Assembly (NCBI GenBank): GCA_020444275.1
Contig: JAHLLG010000001.1
Span: 124,001 to 188,000 of the forward strand
Source: Bacteroidota bacterium
Lineage (GTDB): Bacteria; Bacteroidota; Bacteroidia; Bacteroidales; UBA12077
Direction: 5' to 3'
Length of the DNA: 64,000 bases
A program made the translations under genes and the position numbers. The notes below the pieces were generated by a model. The model was not told where the DNA came from and searched no databases. It was given only the letters and a program-made list of their open reading frames with translations. This document shows positions 8,426 through 18,541 of the stretch, in pieces. Each line of letters begins with the position of its first letter. Within the stretch, counting starts at the first letter, position 1.

Positions 8426-9478
8426 TTACTTAAACTTTATTTTGCTTATAACAGACTGATGATCAGTGTTTTTAAAGTCAAAATTTTGTGTTTTTATAAA
8501 TTGCAGCGATATGTTTGGCGACATCAAATAAAAATCGATGATCGGAGTTATGGTTTTTCCTTTTTCATAAGGTGCATTTAAATACCTATTAGTGGGAGTG
8601 TGTGGATCGTATGCCCAGCTCCAATCATTAGGCAAATAATCTGCATTTATTGGATTCAAAACAAATCGTTTAGTGGGAGATTTTTCTTTTAATTCTGAGT
8701 AATCAATGTCCGGTGGATTTTGATTCCAGTCGCCACCTACTATTACATAATTTCCTTTACTATATTCTTCCAATAAAAACGATTTTAGATATTCCATTTG
8801 TTGCGCTTTAAGTGAACCATCGTCGTAAGCCGAATTGTGTGTGTTAACAACAATTAGCTCTTTGTTGTTATTGGTCGGAAAACGCTTAACTAAAAAGCAC
8901 CTGTCGAGCATAAATAATTTTACGGGCCATGAATAATTGCCAGGAAACGAATAACGGGTAACTTCTTTTGGATTGAATTTTGAAAAGCTTAGCAACCCGG
9001 ATTTTACTCTACTCAGCGGATTAGTTATTGGTGAAGGAACAAATGTGACATCATAATTTTTTCCGAAAAAGGGATGAAATTCAGACAATAGAGTTTCAAA
9101 ACTATCTACCTCGTTAATATTGTAGCTTCTTTTGGATCGAATATCAACCTCCTGAAGTAAAATAAAATCTAAACTATCATTATTTCTTAATTGTGTTTTT
9201 ACAAAATCACAATTCTCCAAAACATTTTCTTTTGATGTTCTCACCTGTTTTCCGCCATCATAGAAAAAGTCCATATCATCACTCAAACCACAATAGCCAA
9301 TATTCCAAATCATTAAATTTAGATCCCTTGTAACGTCTATGGTGTCCGGATTAGTTGATGTGTGAACGACTTCCTTAACTTCCGGTTTATAATCCGAAAC
9401 CGATGCGTAAATAACGAAAAGAACAAACAGAGCAATTAATAGTATCAATACTTTTACTATATACTTAAATACTTTCAT
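8426..9478 (-). CDS. Endonuclease/exonuclease/phosphatase (EEP) family protein, membrane-anchored
   Basis: A 350-residue protein with an N-terminal membrane helix (about 8-28) and a metal-dependent EEP hydrolase domain facing outward. Core motifs are LNLMIWNIGYCG, ILLQEVD (metal-binding Glu), VVNTHNSAYD, VGGDWNQNP (the GDxN core) and KNTDHQSVI (catalytic Asp-His at the C-terminus). The family cleaves phosphodiesters in nucleic acids, inositol phosphates or lipids; the substrate here cannot be told. The ATG at 9478 is chosen over an in-frame TTG six bases upstream. It appears to be a single-gene unit. Confidence 0.82.
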   Translation of the reverse strand: MKVFKYIVKVLILLIALFVLFVIYASVSDYKPEVKEVVHTSTNPDTIDVTRDLNLMIWNIGYCGLSDDMDFFYDGGKQVRTSKENVLENCDFVKTQLRNNDSLDFILLQEVDIRSKRSYNINEVDSFETLLSEFHPFFGKNYDVTFVPSPITNPLSRVKSGLLSFSKFNPKEVTRYSFPGNYSWPVKLFMLDRCFLVKRFPTNNNKELIVVNTHNSAYDDGSLKAQQMEYLKSFLLEEYSKGNYVIVGGDWNQNPPDIDYSELKEKSPTKRFVLNPINADYLPNDWSWAYDPHTPTNRYLNAPYEKGKTITPIIDFYLMSPNISLQFIKTQNFDFKNTDHQSVISKIKFK

Positions 9479-9549
9479 AGCCAAAATGATTTAATGAAAG
9501 TACTAAATTACAGATTTATTTAATTCCTATTTAAAGTAGAAATTAATTA

Positions 9550-9581
9550 TTTGTTCAGGATTTGAAATAATTATATCTTTG
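9550..9581 (+). promoter_or_regulatory. Bacteroidota-type promoter for purQ
   Basis: TTTG at 9550-9553, a 20-base spacer, and TATCTTTG at 9574-9581 match the -33 and -7 consensus of the Bacteroidota primary sigma factor. It leaves a leader of roughly 70 bases before purQ. I see no purine riboswitch fold in that leader. Confidence 0.6.
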
Positions 9582-9659
9582 GGTTGAAATTAAAATAGTT
9601 TTGCTACAACAAGCGTCTGTTTATCAGCAGTTTTAGCATCAATCTCAAAAAATGTTCAA

Positions 9660-10355
9660 ATGAAATTCGGAGTAGTTATTTTTCCCGGGTCAAATTGCGA
9701 CCAAGATATGATTTATGTATTACGCAATATCATGCAACAAGAAGTTGTTGAGTTGTGGCATAAGACAACTGATTTACAGGATGTTGAAGCAATAGTATTG
9801 CCTGGAGGTTTTTCTTACGGAGACTATCTGCGATCAGGCGCCATTGCAAGATACTCTCCAATAATGGAAAAAGTAATTGAATTTGCCAACAATGGTGGAT
9901 TTGTTTTTGGGGTATGTAACGGATTTCAAATTTTATGCGAATCAGGATTGTTGCCAGGTGCTTTGTTGCATAATGATAATCAGAAGTTTATTTGCAAGAA
10001 TATTAATGTAGTTCCCGATAATAATACGAATACAGTAACTGCAATTCTGGATAAGCAAAAACCATTAAAAATTCCGATTGCACACGGTGAGGGAAGATAT
10101 TTTGCCAAGAAAGAAACACTTCAGGAGATGCGTCAGAATGGACAGATTTTATTCAGATATTGTAATGAACATGGTGAGATCACAGCGGAAGCTAATCCTA
10201 ATGGTTCGGTTGAAAATATTGCCGGCGTTTGTAATGCATCGAAAAATGTATTTGGTATGATGCCCCATCCGGAGCGTGCTGCCGACGATGAATTGGGAAA
10301 TACGGATGGAAGATTAATTTTCGAATCTATGATATCTATACTGGCAACCAAATAA
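9660..10355 (+). CDS. purQ: Phosphoribosylformylglycinamidine synthase subunit PurQ
   Basis: A 231-residue class I glutamine amidotransferase that supplies ammonia to PurL in step four of purine synthesis. The nucleophile elbow is GVCNGFQIL (Cys at about 86) and the His-Glu pair lies in MMPHPERA. FPGSNCDQD near the N-terminus and PGGFSYGDYLRSGA are specific to PurQ. A stand-alone PurQ implies a split PurS/PurQ/PurL enzyme, whereas many Bacteroidota carry one large fused PurL; neither purS nor purL is in the window. It has its own promoter and a strong terminator, so it is likely monocistronic. Confidence 0.95.
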   Translation: MKFGVVIFPGSNCDQDMIYVLRNIMQQEVVELWHKTTDLQDVEAIVLPGGFSYGDYLRSGAIARYSPIMEKVIEFANNGGFVFGVCNGFQILCESGLLPGALLHNDNQKFICKNINVVPDNNTNTVTAILDKQKPLKIPIAHGEGRYFAKKETLQEMRQNGQILFRYCNEHGEITAEANPNGSVENIAGVCNASKNVFGMMPHPERAADDELGNTDGRLIFESMISILATK

Positions 10356-10375
10356 GATAGTAGACACATATATTC

Positions 10376-10410
10376 AAGCCTGAGATATAAGATTATCTCA
10401 GGCTTTTTTT
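10376..10410 (+). terminator. Intrinsic terminator after purQ
   Basis: A perfect 12-bp stem (AAGCCTGAGATA pairing with TATCTCAGGCTT) with a six-base loop is followed by a run of T. It starts 20 bases after the purQ stop. Confidence 0.9.
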
Positions 10411-10502
10411 GTTGCTTGAAGAATGATAGAAAAACAAATTGGTATGATTACTTGTTGGCTAATTAATTGTTATATTTATACATAAATTCAAACAGACTAA
10501 TT

Positions 10503-11120
10503 ATGGAATTAAAGCAAACTATTGAAAAGAGAACAAGTATCCGGAATTTTACCGAAGAAAGTGTGCCGGTTAATGATTTGAAAGAGTTGGTTCGAAGAGC
10601 TGGTTTAGCGCCGAGTGTGAATAATTACCAGCCCTGGAAATTTATTGCAGTTACCAACAAGGATGTTTTATCTAAAATGGCAATAAAGGTGAGTGAAAAA
10701 ATAAAAGAGTTGCCTGAAAACAAATCGATTGCATCGAAAAATGTGAAGTCGCAGGTAGAATGGTTTGCTACATTTTTTGAAAATGCTCCTGCAGTAATTG
10801 CAATGGTTATGGAAGATTACGAGTCCGTATTAGAAAAAGGAGTGCAGTTAAGTCACGAAGAGATTAACAAACTAAGAAATTTCCCCGATATGCAAAGCGC
10901 AGGAGCTGCAATTCAAAACATGCTGCTTTCAGCAGTAGATATGGGTTATGGTGCATGCTGGTTAAGTGCCCCAATGATGGCAAAGGAATCTTTAGAGAAA
11001 ATATTAGCGGTAGAAAACCCATATCATTTAATTGCATTTGTAGCTGTTGGGAAACCTTCAAGACAACTAGAACCAAAATCTAAAAAACCAATTGACGAAA
11101 TATTTAAACTAATTGAATAA
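10503..11120 (+). CDS. Nitroreductase-family flavoprotein
   Basis: A 205-residue FMN-binding oxidoreductase of the nitroreductase superfamily. It shows the N-terminal FMN-phosphate motif RTSIRNFTEESV, the segment LAPSVNNYQPWKFI, the dimer-helix region SAGAAIQNMLLSAVDMGYG and the C-terminal VAVGKPSRQ. Members use NAD(P)H to reduce nitro compounds, quinones or other acceptors; the physiological substrate is not evident. The ATG at 10503 (TTATGGAATT) is chosen over an upstream in-frame TTG at 10467 because the family begins at about this point. The ArsC-like gene follows after 2 bases, so the two are probably co-transcribed. Confidence 0.88.
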   Translation: MELKQTIEKRTSIRNFTEESVPVNDLKELVRRAGLAPSVNNYQPWKFIAVTNKDVLSKMAIKVSEKIKELPENKSIASKNVKSQVEWFATFFENAPAVIAMVMEDYESVLEKGVQLSHEEINKLRNFPDMQSAGAAIQNMLLSAVDMGYGACWLSAPMMAKESLEKILAVENPYHLIAFVAVGKPSRQLEPKSKKPIDEIFKLIE

Positions 11121-11122
11121 CT

Positions 11123-11470
11123 ATGGCATATAAAATATATCATAACACACGATGTAAAAAAAGCAGAGGTGGATTGAAATATTTGGAAGATAAAGGAATA
11201 AATCCGGACATTATAGAATATTTAAAAGATGAGCCTTTTACCGAAAAGAGTTTATCAGATGTTATTCAAAAATTAGGAATAAAACCACAAGAATTGATTC
11301 GAACTCAGGAACCAATATATAAGCAAAATTATAAAGGCAAAGAATTTTCGGATCAAGAGTGGATTAAAATACTTGTTGAGAATCCAAAGCTGATTCGCCG
11401 CCCAATTATTGTGAAAGATGATCAAGCTGTTGTTGGAGATATTGTAGAACATATTGATGTGTTGCTTTAA
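11123..11470 (+). CDS. ArsC/Spx-family thioredoxin-fold reductase
   Basis: A 115-residue protein of the glutaredoxin-type arsenate reductase family. The active-site segment is NTRCKKSRGG with a single redox Cys (residue 10), and the C-terminal hallmark LIRRPIIV is present. The usual arsenate reductases in this family reduce arsenate with glutathione/glutaredoxin; many chromosomal homologues have no proven arsenic role. No ars operon genes (arsB, acr3, arsR) are nearby, so arsenic resistance should not be assumed. It follows the nitroreductase gene by 2 bases. Confidence 0.88.
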   Translation: MAYKIYHNTRCKKSRGGLKYLEDKGINPDIIEYLKDEPFTEKSLSDVIQKLGIKPQELIRTQEPIYKQNYKGKEFSDQEWIKILVENPKLIRRPIIVKDDQAVVGDIVEHIDVLL

Positions 11471-11580
11471 ATTTTGTAACTTTTCATGTCTTTTTTTGAG
11501 TAATTATCAACGGTAATTATTGAAAAAACATTAACCTAAATTACAAACCAGCTTGTTTATCAGGCTAAAATAAAACTACT

Positions 11581-13197
11581 ATGCCAACACCAGATTTTAA
11601 GTATCAGGAACCTTTTCCTCTCGGGAAAGATGAAACCGAATATTATTTATTAACCAAAGATCATGTTTCGTTAGCGAATTTTGAGGGCGAGACCATTCTT
11701 AAAGTAGATCCAGAAGGTCTTACTAAATTGGCGAATGCAGCATTCCGAGATACATCGTTTATGCTTCGAAAAAGTCATTTGGAGCAGGTAGCATCGATTT
11801 TACATGATAAAGAAGCGAGCGATAACGATAAATATGTTGCATTAACCATGTTAAGAAATGCCGAAGTTTCGGCAAAAGGAAAACTACCATTTTGTCAGGA
11901 TACCGGTACAGCAACCATTGTTGCTAAAAAAGGACAAAAAGTTTGGACTGGAGGTGGCGATGAAGAAGCTCTTTCTTTAGGTGTGTATAAAACCTATACC
12001 GAAGAAAATCTGAGATATTCTCAAACCATTCCGTTGGATATGTATAAAGAGAAAAACTCAGGAACTAACTTACCTGCACAAATTGATATTCATGCTACTG
12101 ATGGCGATGAGTATAACTTTCTTTTTGTAGCAAAAGGTGGTGGATCTGGAAATAAAACAGCATTGTACCAGCAAACCAAGGCATTGTTAAATCCTGAGAA
12201 ACTGGAGAATTTTTTAGTTGAAAAGTTAAAATCATTAGGAACAGCAGCATGCCCTCCATATCATGTGTCTTTTGTTGTAGGTGGAACGTCTGCCGAAGCG
12301 AATCTTAAAACAGTAAAACTTGCCTCTGCAAAATATTACGATAATCTTCCAACTACAGGGAATGAAGGAGGTAGAGCTTTTCGGGATATTGAACTTGAGA
12401 AGAAAGTGCTGGATGCTGCGTATAAAGCAGGTATAGGAGCACAATTTGGTGGTAAATATCTTGCTCTGGATATCAGAATTATCCGTTTACCTCGTCATGG
12501 GGCATCATGTCCGGTAGGAATGGGCGTTTCTTGTTCTGCAGACAGAAATATCAAGGCTAAAATCAACAAGGATGGAATTTGGATTGAAAAGATGGAAGAT
12601 AACCCCGGAAGATTAATTCCTGAAGAACTTCGCAAACCTGATGAAAAAGGTGCTGTGCTTATCGATTTAAATCAACCAATGAAAAATATTTTGGCTGAGT
12701 TAACTAAGCATCCGGTTGGTACAAGGTTATCACTAAATGGTACCATAATCGTAGGACGAGATATTGCACACGCAAAACTAAAAGAGCGTATTGAAAGTGG
12801 AGAAGGGTTGCCTCAGTATATCAAAGATCATCCGATTTATTATGCAGGACCGGCGAAAAAGCCAGAGGGTATGCCTTCAGGATCATTTGGCCCGACTACT
12901 GCAGGCCGCATGGATCCTTATGTTGATCTATTCCAAAGTCATGGTGGAAGTATGATTATGATTGCCAAAGGAAATCGCAGTCAACAAGTCACAGATGCGT
13001 GTAAAAAATATGGTGGATTTTATTTGGGAAGTATCGGAGGACCTGCTGCTCTTCTTGCTCAAGAGAACATTACCAATGTAGAGCTACTGGAATATCCTGA
13101 GTTAGGAATGGAAGCGATTTATAAAATCGAGGTAAAAGATTTCCCTGCATTTATCTTAGTGGATGATAAAGGCAATGATTTTTATAGTATGAATTAG
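11581..13197 (+). CDS. fumA: Class I fumarate hydratase (4Fe-4S)
   Basis: A 538-residue iron-sulfur fumarase that interconverts fumarate and malate. Probable cluster cysteines lie in PFCQDTGT (Cys105), TAACPPYHV and GASCPVGMG. The N-terminal alpha domain and C-terminal beta domain are fused, as in E. coli FumA/FumB. It is followed by its own terminator and then by fumC, so the genome keeps both an oxygen-sensitive and a stable fumarase next to each other. Separate promoters suggest they can be controlled independently. Confidence 0.95.
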   Translation: MPTPDFKYQEPFPLGKDETEYYLLTKDHVSLANFEGETILKVDPEGLTKLANAAFRDTSFMLRKSHLEQVASILHDKEASDNDKYVALTMLRNAEVSAKGKLPFCQDTGTATIVAKKGQKVWTGGGDEEALSLGVYKTYTEENLRYSQTIPLDMYKEKNSGTNLPAQIDIHATDGDEYNFLFVAKGGGSGNKTALYQQTKALLNPEKLENFLVEKLKSLGTAACPPYHVSFVVGGTSAEANLKTVKLASAKYYDNLPTTGNEGGRAFRDIELEKKVLDAAYKAGIGAQFGGKYLALDIRIIRLPRHGASCPVGMGVSCSADRNIKAKINKDGIWIEKMEDNPGRLIPEELRKPDEKGAVLIDLNQPMKNILAELTKHPVGTRLSLNGTIIVGRDIAHAKLKERIESGEGLPQYIKDHPIYYAGPAKKPEGMPSGSFGPTTAGRMDPYVDLFQSHGGSMIMIAKGNRSQQVTDACKKYGGFYLGSIGGPAALLAQENITNVELLEYPELGMEAIYKIEVKDFPAFILVDDKGNDFYSMN

Positions 13198-13219
13198 TCT
13201 TAAATTGATCTGTAATTGT

Positions 13220-13250
13220 GGGTGATTAGTTTTTCTGATCACCCTTTTTT
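13220..13250 (+). terminator. Intrinsic terminator after the class I fumarase
   Basis: A 10-bp stem (GGGTGATTAG pairing with CTGATCACCC, one G-T pair) and a T5 loop are followed by six T residues. It separates the two fumarase genes. Confidence 0.85.
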
Positions 13251-13277
13251 ATTACTAAATAAAAAACCATTTTAACG

Positions 13278-13285
13278 TACATTTG
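13278..13285 (+). promoter_or_regulatory. Possible -7 element for fumC
   Basis: TACATTTG matches TAnnTTTG and lies 23 bases ahead of the fumC start, just after the preceding terminator. The -33 region is only T-rich. Confidence 0.45.
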
Positions 13286-13308
13286 TTATATAGCAAAATA
13301 GATTCGTT

Positions 13309-14694
13309 ATGTACAGAACCGAAAAAGATACCATGGGAACAGTAAAAGTTCCTGCTGATAAATACTGGGGAGCGCAAACCCAACGATCAATAGAAAATTT
13401 CAAGATCGGAAATTTGAAAATGCCTTTAGAAATAATTCATGCATTTGGGTATCTGAAAAAATCAGCTGCCATTGTAAATCATAAATTGGAAGTATTACCA
13501 GAAAACAAAATGAAAATGATTGCAGCTGTTTGTGATGAAATTATCGACGGAAAACTGGATGATCAGTTTCCATTGGTGGTTTGGCAAACGGGTTCTGGTA
13601 CGCAATCGAATATGAATGTTAACGAGGTAATTGCCAATCGTGCTCATGTGGTGGCGGGAGGTAAACTGGATGATGAAAACAAGCGTATTCATCCTAACGA
13701 TGATGTCAATAAATCACAATCCTCTAATGATACGTTTCCAACTGCAATGAACATTGCTGCTTATAAAATACTTGTTGTGAATACCATTCCTTCGCTCGAA
13801 AAATTGAAAGATGCGCTGCACGAGAAATCGAAAAAATGGAACGATATTGTAAAAACCGGAAGAACACATTTAATGGATGCAACTCCGTTAACTTTGGGGC
13901 AGGAATTTTCCGGCTATGTTTCGATGTTAACGCATGGCATTAAAAATCTTAAAAATACCTTATCGCATTTATCGGAGTTGGCTTTGGGTGGAACAGCCGT
14001 AGGAACAGGTTTAAACGCACCTGAAAATTATGATCAGGAAGTGGCCAAAGAAATTGCTAACCTAACCGGATTTCCTTTTCGGACTGCAGAAAATAAGTTT
14101 GAGGCATTAGCGGCAAACGATGCGATAGTTGAATCGCATGGAGCACTTAAAACATTGGCAGTAAGTTTAATGAAAATTGCCAATGATATTCGCATGTTAG
14201 GGTCCGGGCCACGTTGTGGAATTGGTGAGTTGAACTTACCTGCAAATGAGCCGGGATCGTCCATTATGCCTGGGAAAGTAAATCCAACGCAAGCTGAAGC
14301 ACTTACCATGGTTTGCTCACAAGTTATGGGCAACGATGTTACCATAAATATTGGGGGTTCGAACGGCCATTTTGAGCTGAATGTTTTTAAACCGGTAATG
14401 GTCTATAATTTTTTGCAATCGGCAAAATTACTGGCTGACGCAGCAACATCATTTACTGACAATGCTATTTTAGGTTTAGAACCGAATGTAGAGAATATCA
14501 ATAAACATTTGCAGAACTCATTAATGTTGGTAACTGCACTTAATCCTCATATCGGGTATGATAAAGCTGCAGAAATTGCCAAAAAGGCTCATCAGGAGAA
14601 TAAAACACTTAAACAGGCAGCCGTTGAATCAGGATATGTAAGCGAAGCTGATTTTGATCAATGGATTGATCCAAAAAAAATGACAGGTAAATAA
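13309..14694 (+). CDS. fumC: Class II fumarate hydratase
   Basis: A 461-residue iron-independent fumarase of the aspartase/fumarase superfamily. Diagnostic segments are WGAQTQRSI near the N-terminus, [18 protein letters not shown], the [12 protein letters not shown] loop and the signature [11 protein letters not shown] with the catalytic serine. The protein is a homotetramer in characterised members and does not need an iron-sulfur cluster. It stands directly after the class I fumarase gene but behind a terminator and a candidate promoter. No aspartase-type substitutions were noticed. Confidence 0.95.
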   Translation: MYRTEKDTMGTVKVPADKYWGAQTQRSIENFKIGNLKMPLEIIHAFGYLKKSAAIVNHKLEVLPENKMKMIAAVCDEIIDGKLDDQFPLVVWQTGSGTQSNMNVNEVIANRAHVVAGGKLDDENKRIHPNDDVNKSQSSNDTFPTAMNIAAYKILVVNTIPSLEKLKDALHEKSKKWNDIVKTGRTHLMDATPLTLGQEFSGYVSMLTHGIKNLKNTLSHLSELALGGTAVGTGLNAPENYDQEVAKEIANLTGFPFRTAENKFEALAANDAIVESHGALKTLAVSLMKIANDIRMLGSGPRCGIGELNLPANEPGSSIMPGKVNPTQAEALTMVCSQVMGNDVTINIGGSNGHFELNVFKPVMVYNFLQSAKLLADAATSFTDNAILGLEPNVENINKHLQNSLMLVTALNPHIGYDKAAEIAKKAHQENKTLKQAAVESGYVSEADFDQWIDPKKMTGK

Positions 14695-14735
14695 AATTTT
14701 TGGTTAGAACGTCATTACTTTTTAAATGACTTTAC

Positions 14736-14743
14736 TAAGTTTG
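14736..14743 (+). promoter_or_regulatory. Possible -7 element for the TetM-like GTPase
   Basis: TAAGTTTG matches TAnnTTTG, 22 bases ahead of the ATG at 14766. Its position argues against the in-frame TTG at 14757, which would lie almost on the transcription start. Confidence 0.4.
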
Positions 14744-14765
14744 CTGCTTTCAATAATTGTTCTTC

Positions 14766-16724
14766 ATGAGTAGTAAAATTAGAAACGTCGGGATTCTTGC
14801 GCATGTGGATGCAGGAAAGACAACGGTAACAGAAAACTTTTTATACCTAAGTGGTCAATCCAAGAAATTGGGTAGTGTTGATGAGGGAACAGCACATACC
14901 GATTTTTTGCAGGTTGAAAGAGATCGGGGCATATCAGTAAGATCATCAAACACAACCTTTTTCTGGAACGATGTTAAGGTGAACTTAATTGATACTCCCG
15001 GGCACGTTGATTTTTCTGCTGATGTGGAGCGAGTCTTGCGAGTGTTGGATTGTGCTGTTCTGGTAATTTCGGCAGTAGAAGGTGTACAAGCACATACTGA
15101 AACTTTGTGGAATGCTTTACGAAATTTGAATATTCCCATCCTATTTTTTATTAATAAAATAGATAGAGCTGGAGCAGATGTAGAGTTAGTAATTGGTGAA
15201 ATCAAAAAGGAATTAACAGATCATCTTGCAGTATTGTATGAGCCTGTTAATGAAGCATCGAATAATACCAATATTAAGTGTCTGTGGAGCGAAGACAATT
15301 TAAAAGAGAGTATTGTTGAAGTTATAGCTAATAAAAACGAAACCATTTTAGAGAAATATCTGGAAGAGCAGCCGTTGTCGTTTTCAGAATTGGATGAGGC
15401 TTTGATCAAGGCAACAAGACAGAATGAAATTTTCCCAGTTCTCGTGGGATCAGCTAAAAATTCTATTGGTGTTAAAGAATTATTAGATGCAATTATTCAT
15501 TATCTGCCTGGACCCAAATCTAATACAGATAAATCATTATCGGCATTGGTTTATAGTATTACGCACGATAAAACCATGGGAAAAATTGCTAATGTAAAGG
15601 TATACAACGGTACTATTAATAATCGTGAGATGATTAAAAATGCCAGTCAGGATATTGAAGAGAAGGTAACCCAGGTTAGAAAACTGTTTGCTCAAAAATT
15701 TGAGGATGTTGGTGTTGTTGAGGCGGGTGATATTGCAGGGGTTTGTGGTTTGCAAAATGCCACGGTTGGTGATGTGCTGGGCGAATTTTCGGATGCCTTG
15801 CCGGATGATATCAGTTTAAAAACTCCTTTGCTTACGGTTCAGGTAAAAGCGGAGAATGATAAAGATTATCCTGCATTGGCTGAAGCTTTGCAGGAGTTAT
15901 CATTTGAAGATCCAACACTTGATTTTGAATGGCTTCGTGAAGATCAGGAGCTGCATGTAAAAATAATGGGATGGATACAAATTGAGGTATTAGAAAAAAT
16001 TCTTGAAAATCGATTTGGAATACAAGCAAAATTTGATGATCCAACCGTAATTTACAAAGAGACTCCAACAAAAAAAGGAGAGGGGTTTGTCCAATACTGG
16101 ATGCCGAAACCTTGTTGGGCTATCATGAAATTTTTAATTGAACCTGGAGAGAGAGGAAGTGGAGTAGTTTACGAATCCAAAATAAGTGTAGATGATGTTC
16201 ACCAGAAATACCAGAACGAAGTAGAGAGAACTATTCCAAATGCACTAAAACAAGGAATAAAAGGGTGGGAAGTAACCGATCTGAAAATTACATTAATAGA
16301 AGGTGAAGATCATGAAATTCATTCACGACCCGGAGATTTTATTGTAGCCACACCAATGGGAATTATGAATGGTTTGGTAAATACAGGAACAACATTACTT
16401 GAGCCTTTAATTTCATTTAAAATATCAGCTACTGAAGATTTACTTGGAGCCATAACCAGCGATATTACGCAAATGCGAGGTACCTTTGATAGTCCTGAAA
16501 TGGAGAACGGCAAATTTGTATTATCAGGAATATTACCTGTATCAACATCACTGGATTTTCCGGTTCGGTTAAGCTCCCGATCAGGCGGAAAAGCAAAAAT
16601 ATCCACCAAATTTTATGGCTACCAGGAATGTGCCGATGAACTGGGACAAACTCGTGAATACAAGGGAATTAGTCCGTTGGACACTTCAAAGTGGATATTA
16701 AAAGCCAGGAAAGCGTTGCAATAA
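14766..16724 (+). CDS. TetM/TetQ-like translational GTPase, EF-G paralogue
   Basis: A 652-residue GTPase with the domain order of EF-G and ribosomal protection proteins. GTP-binding motifs are AHVDAGKTT (12-20), DTPGH (76-80) and NKID (130-133), and the switch region reads ERDRGISVRSS. Length and C-terminal region (LLEPLISFKI and onward) match the TetM/TetO/TetQ group rather than EF-G. In TetM a loop before the PADF motif carries Ser-Pro-Val residues that displace tetracycline; here the equivalent stretch, DHEIHSRPGDF (515-525), lacks them by hand alignment. So it is probably a chromosomal relative with another ribosomal job, not a proven resistance gene. It has no mobile-element flanks and base composition like its neighbours. 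Confidence 0.85.
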   Translation: MSSKIRNVGILAHVDAGKTTVTENFLYLSGQSKKLGSVDEGTAHTDFLQVERDRGISVRSSNTTFFWNDVKVNLIDTPGHVDFSADVERVLRVLDCAVLVISAVEGVQAHTETLWNALRNLNIPILFFINKIDRAGADVELVIGEIKKELTDHLAVLYEPVNEASNNTNIKCLWSEDNLKESIVEVIANKNETILEKYLEEQPLSFSELDEALIKATRQNEIFPVLVGSAKNSIGVKELLDAIIHYLPGPKSNTDKSLSALVYSITHDKTMGKIANVKVYNGTINNREMIKNASQDIEEKVTQVRKLFAQKFEDVGVVEAGDIAGVCGLQNATVGDVLGEFSDALPDDISLKTPLLTVQVKAENDKDYPALAEALQELSFEDPTLDFEWLREDQELHVKIMGWIQIEVLEKILENRFGIQAKFDDPTVIYKETPTKKGEGFVQYWMPKPCWAIMKFLIEPGERGSGVVYESKISVDDVHQKYQNEVERTIPNALKQGIKGWEVTDLKITLIEGEDHEIHSRPGDFIVATPMGIMNGLVNTGTTLLEPLISFKISATEDLLGAITSDITQMRGTFDSPEMENGKFVLSGILPVSTSLDFPVRLSSRSGGKAKISTKFYGYQECADELGQTREYKGISPLDTSKWILKARKALQ

Positions 16725-16748
16725 AAAAAGCGCCCATTAGGAGCGCTT
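16723..16748 (-). terminator. Intrinsic terminator after sppA
   Basis: AAGCGC pairs with GCGCTT around a 9-base loop, extended by CC-GG pairs. On the minus strand the stem is followed by seven T residues, so it serves sppA, whose stop is 26 bases away. The GTPase gene ends at its other side. Confidence 0.75.
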
Positions 16749-16774
16749 CTTATAAAGTCTTTGAAATCAGATTT

Positions 16775-18541
16775 TTAATAAATATCAATCTCATAAGGAA
16801 TTCTGGTTTGAATACCTTTAAGATTTTCTATCGCTTTTAAGTTTTCGTAATATTTATACTGATCTCCTAATTCATTTTTAAGGACTGATGCTTTTACATT
16901 ACCTTGCAATTCTTTCATGAAATGCTCAAACGGATCTTCTAATTTTGGATATCCTACTGTTCTGTACTCTTCTAAATTAGCAGCTTCAGCAGCAATAGCA
17001 ATCGCTTCATCCAATCCTCCAAAGCTATCAATCAGTCCTATTTCTAACGCATTAGCACCACTCCAAACACGGCCTTGCCCGATTTTATCTACTTCTTCTT
17101 TGGTCATGTTTCTTCCTTCGGCAACATGCGTAATGAACGTTTCATATACATCTTCAATGGTATATTGGATAATGTCTTTTTCCTGAGCGGTTAATGGACG
17201 CGAGAATGTTCCCATATCTGCAAACTTGTTTGTTTTTGCCACATCTACATGTATTCCAAGCTTGTCGTTTAGCAGTTCTTTACCATTGGGTAATACACCA
17301 AACACTCCAATAGAACCTGTAATGGTATTCGGACTGGCAACGATTTTCTGCGCGGGAGCCACAATATAATATCCTCCTGATGCAGCTACATCACCTAACG
17401 ATGCGATTACCGGTTTAACCTGCTGTGCTAGTTTCACCTCGCGCCAGATAATTTCTGATGCTAATGAACTACCGCCACCAGAATTTACTCTTAGAACAAT
17501 TGCTTTTATGGTTGAGTCTTTTCTGGCTTTACGAATTGCCCTTGAAATACGTTCCGAACCAATTGATCCTTCTTGTCCTTCGCCCATAATTACTGTACCA
17601 CTTGCATATACTACGGCAATTTTATTTTTCTCTAATTTTTTGCGTTTCTTATCCGGAACTTTGGTGTATTTAACCAACGAAATGCTTTCTATCTTTTTGC
17701 TGTCTTCTTTTTCGGTTAATTCAGCAAGCTCGTTTAATACTTCATCTTTATATTTCAACTCGTCAATTAGTCCATGTTCAACAGCTGCATTTGCATCTTT
17801 AATGGTGAGGTTATCAGCAAAACTGTTTAACTCTTTAATGCTAATATTACGTTCTTCTGATATCCCTTTTAAAACGTGATCCCAAATGGAACCCATAAAG
17901 GTCATGATCTGATGCCGGTTCTCATCGCTCATTTCATTATACATAAAAGGCTCAACAGCGCTTTTGAATTTCCCATGGCGTATAACCTGTGGTTCAATTC
18001 CCAGTTTATCCAATGCTTCTTTAAAAAACATGATTTCGGAACGTAAGCCAACAAACGTGATTAATCCTTCGGGATTCAGATAAATTTTATCAGCTACCGA
18101 TGATAAGTAGTAAGCAGGTTGTGTATAAATATCGCTATAGGCGATAATAAACTTTTCCGATTCTTTAAAATCGAGTAAAGCATTACGGATTTCTTCGATA
18201 GTTGCAATGCCTGCAGGGATAGCAGTTATATCTAAATAAACACCTTTAATATTAGGATCTCTTTTGGCCTTTTCCAGGTTTTTAATGATATCATCTAGAC
18301 CAATAATTTGCACCGGCTCAAAACTAGAAAAATCAATGGTTTCGAACGGATTATTATTGCTACGATCCATAATAGGCTGATCTAACTCAATATGTAAAAT
18401 CGTATTGGGTTTAATTTTAACAGGCTGATCCTGTGATGAGATCATGGCACCAATTCCTCCAATAAGAATAAGAAATAAGATGATGCTACTTACAATTACA
18501 CCCAGCACGGTGGCTAATAAATACTTAAAAAAGCTTTTCAT
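16775..18541 (-). CDS. sppA: Signal peptide peptidase SppA, 67K type
   Basis: A 588-residue inner-membrane protease that degrades leftover signal peptides. It has one N-terminal membrane helix (about 7-32) and two tandem SppA domains. The catalytic dyad is visible: Lys193 in KFKSAVEPF of the first half and Ser388 in GDVAASGGYY of the second half. The N-terminal half followed by an active C-terminal half matches the long E. coli-type form. It is monocistronic with a terminator downstream and diverges from folK. Confidence 0.94.
   Translation of the reverse strand: MKSFFKYLLATVLGVIVSSIILFLILIGGIGAMISSQDQPVKIKPNTILHIELDQPIMDRSNNNPFETIDFSSFEPVQIIGLDDIIKNLEKAKRDPNIKGVYLDITAIPAGIATIEEIRNALLDFKESEKFIIAYSDIYTQPAYYLSSVADKIYLNPEGLITFVGLRSEIMFFKEALDKLGIEPQVIRHGKFKSAVEPFMYNEMSDENRHQIMTFMGSIWDHVLKGISEERNISIKELNSFADNLTIKDANAAVEHGLIDELKYKDEVLNELAELTEKEDSKKIESISLVKYTKVPDKKRKKLEKNKIAVVYASGTVIMGEGQEGSIGSERISRAIRKARKDSTIKAIVLRVNSGGGSSLASEIIWREVKLAQQVKPVIASLGDVAASGGYYIVAPAQKIVASPNTITGSIGVFGVLPNGKELLNDKLGIHVDVAKTNKFADMGTFSRPLTAQEKDIIQYTIEDVYETFITHVAEGRNMTKEEVDKIGQGRVWSGANALEIGLIDSFGGLDEAIAIAAEAANLEEYRTVGYPKLEDPFEHFMKELQGNVKASVLKNELGDQYKYYENLKAIENLKGIQTRIPYEIDIY

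Noticed and set aside
11123-11470. Arsenic resistance operon
   Set aside because: The ArsC-like protein has no arsR, arsB or acr3 neighbours, and many members of the family are not arsenate reductases.
14766-16724. Tetracycline resistance gene
   Set aside because: Overall likeness to TetM/TetQ is clear, but the drug-displacing loop is not conserved by hand alignment and no mobile-element or regulatory leader peptide is present.
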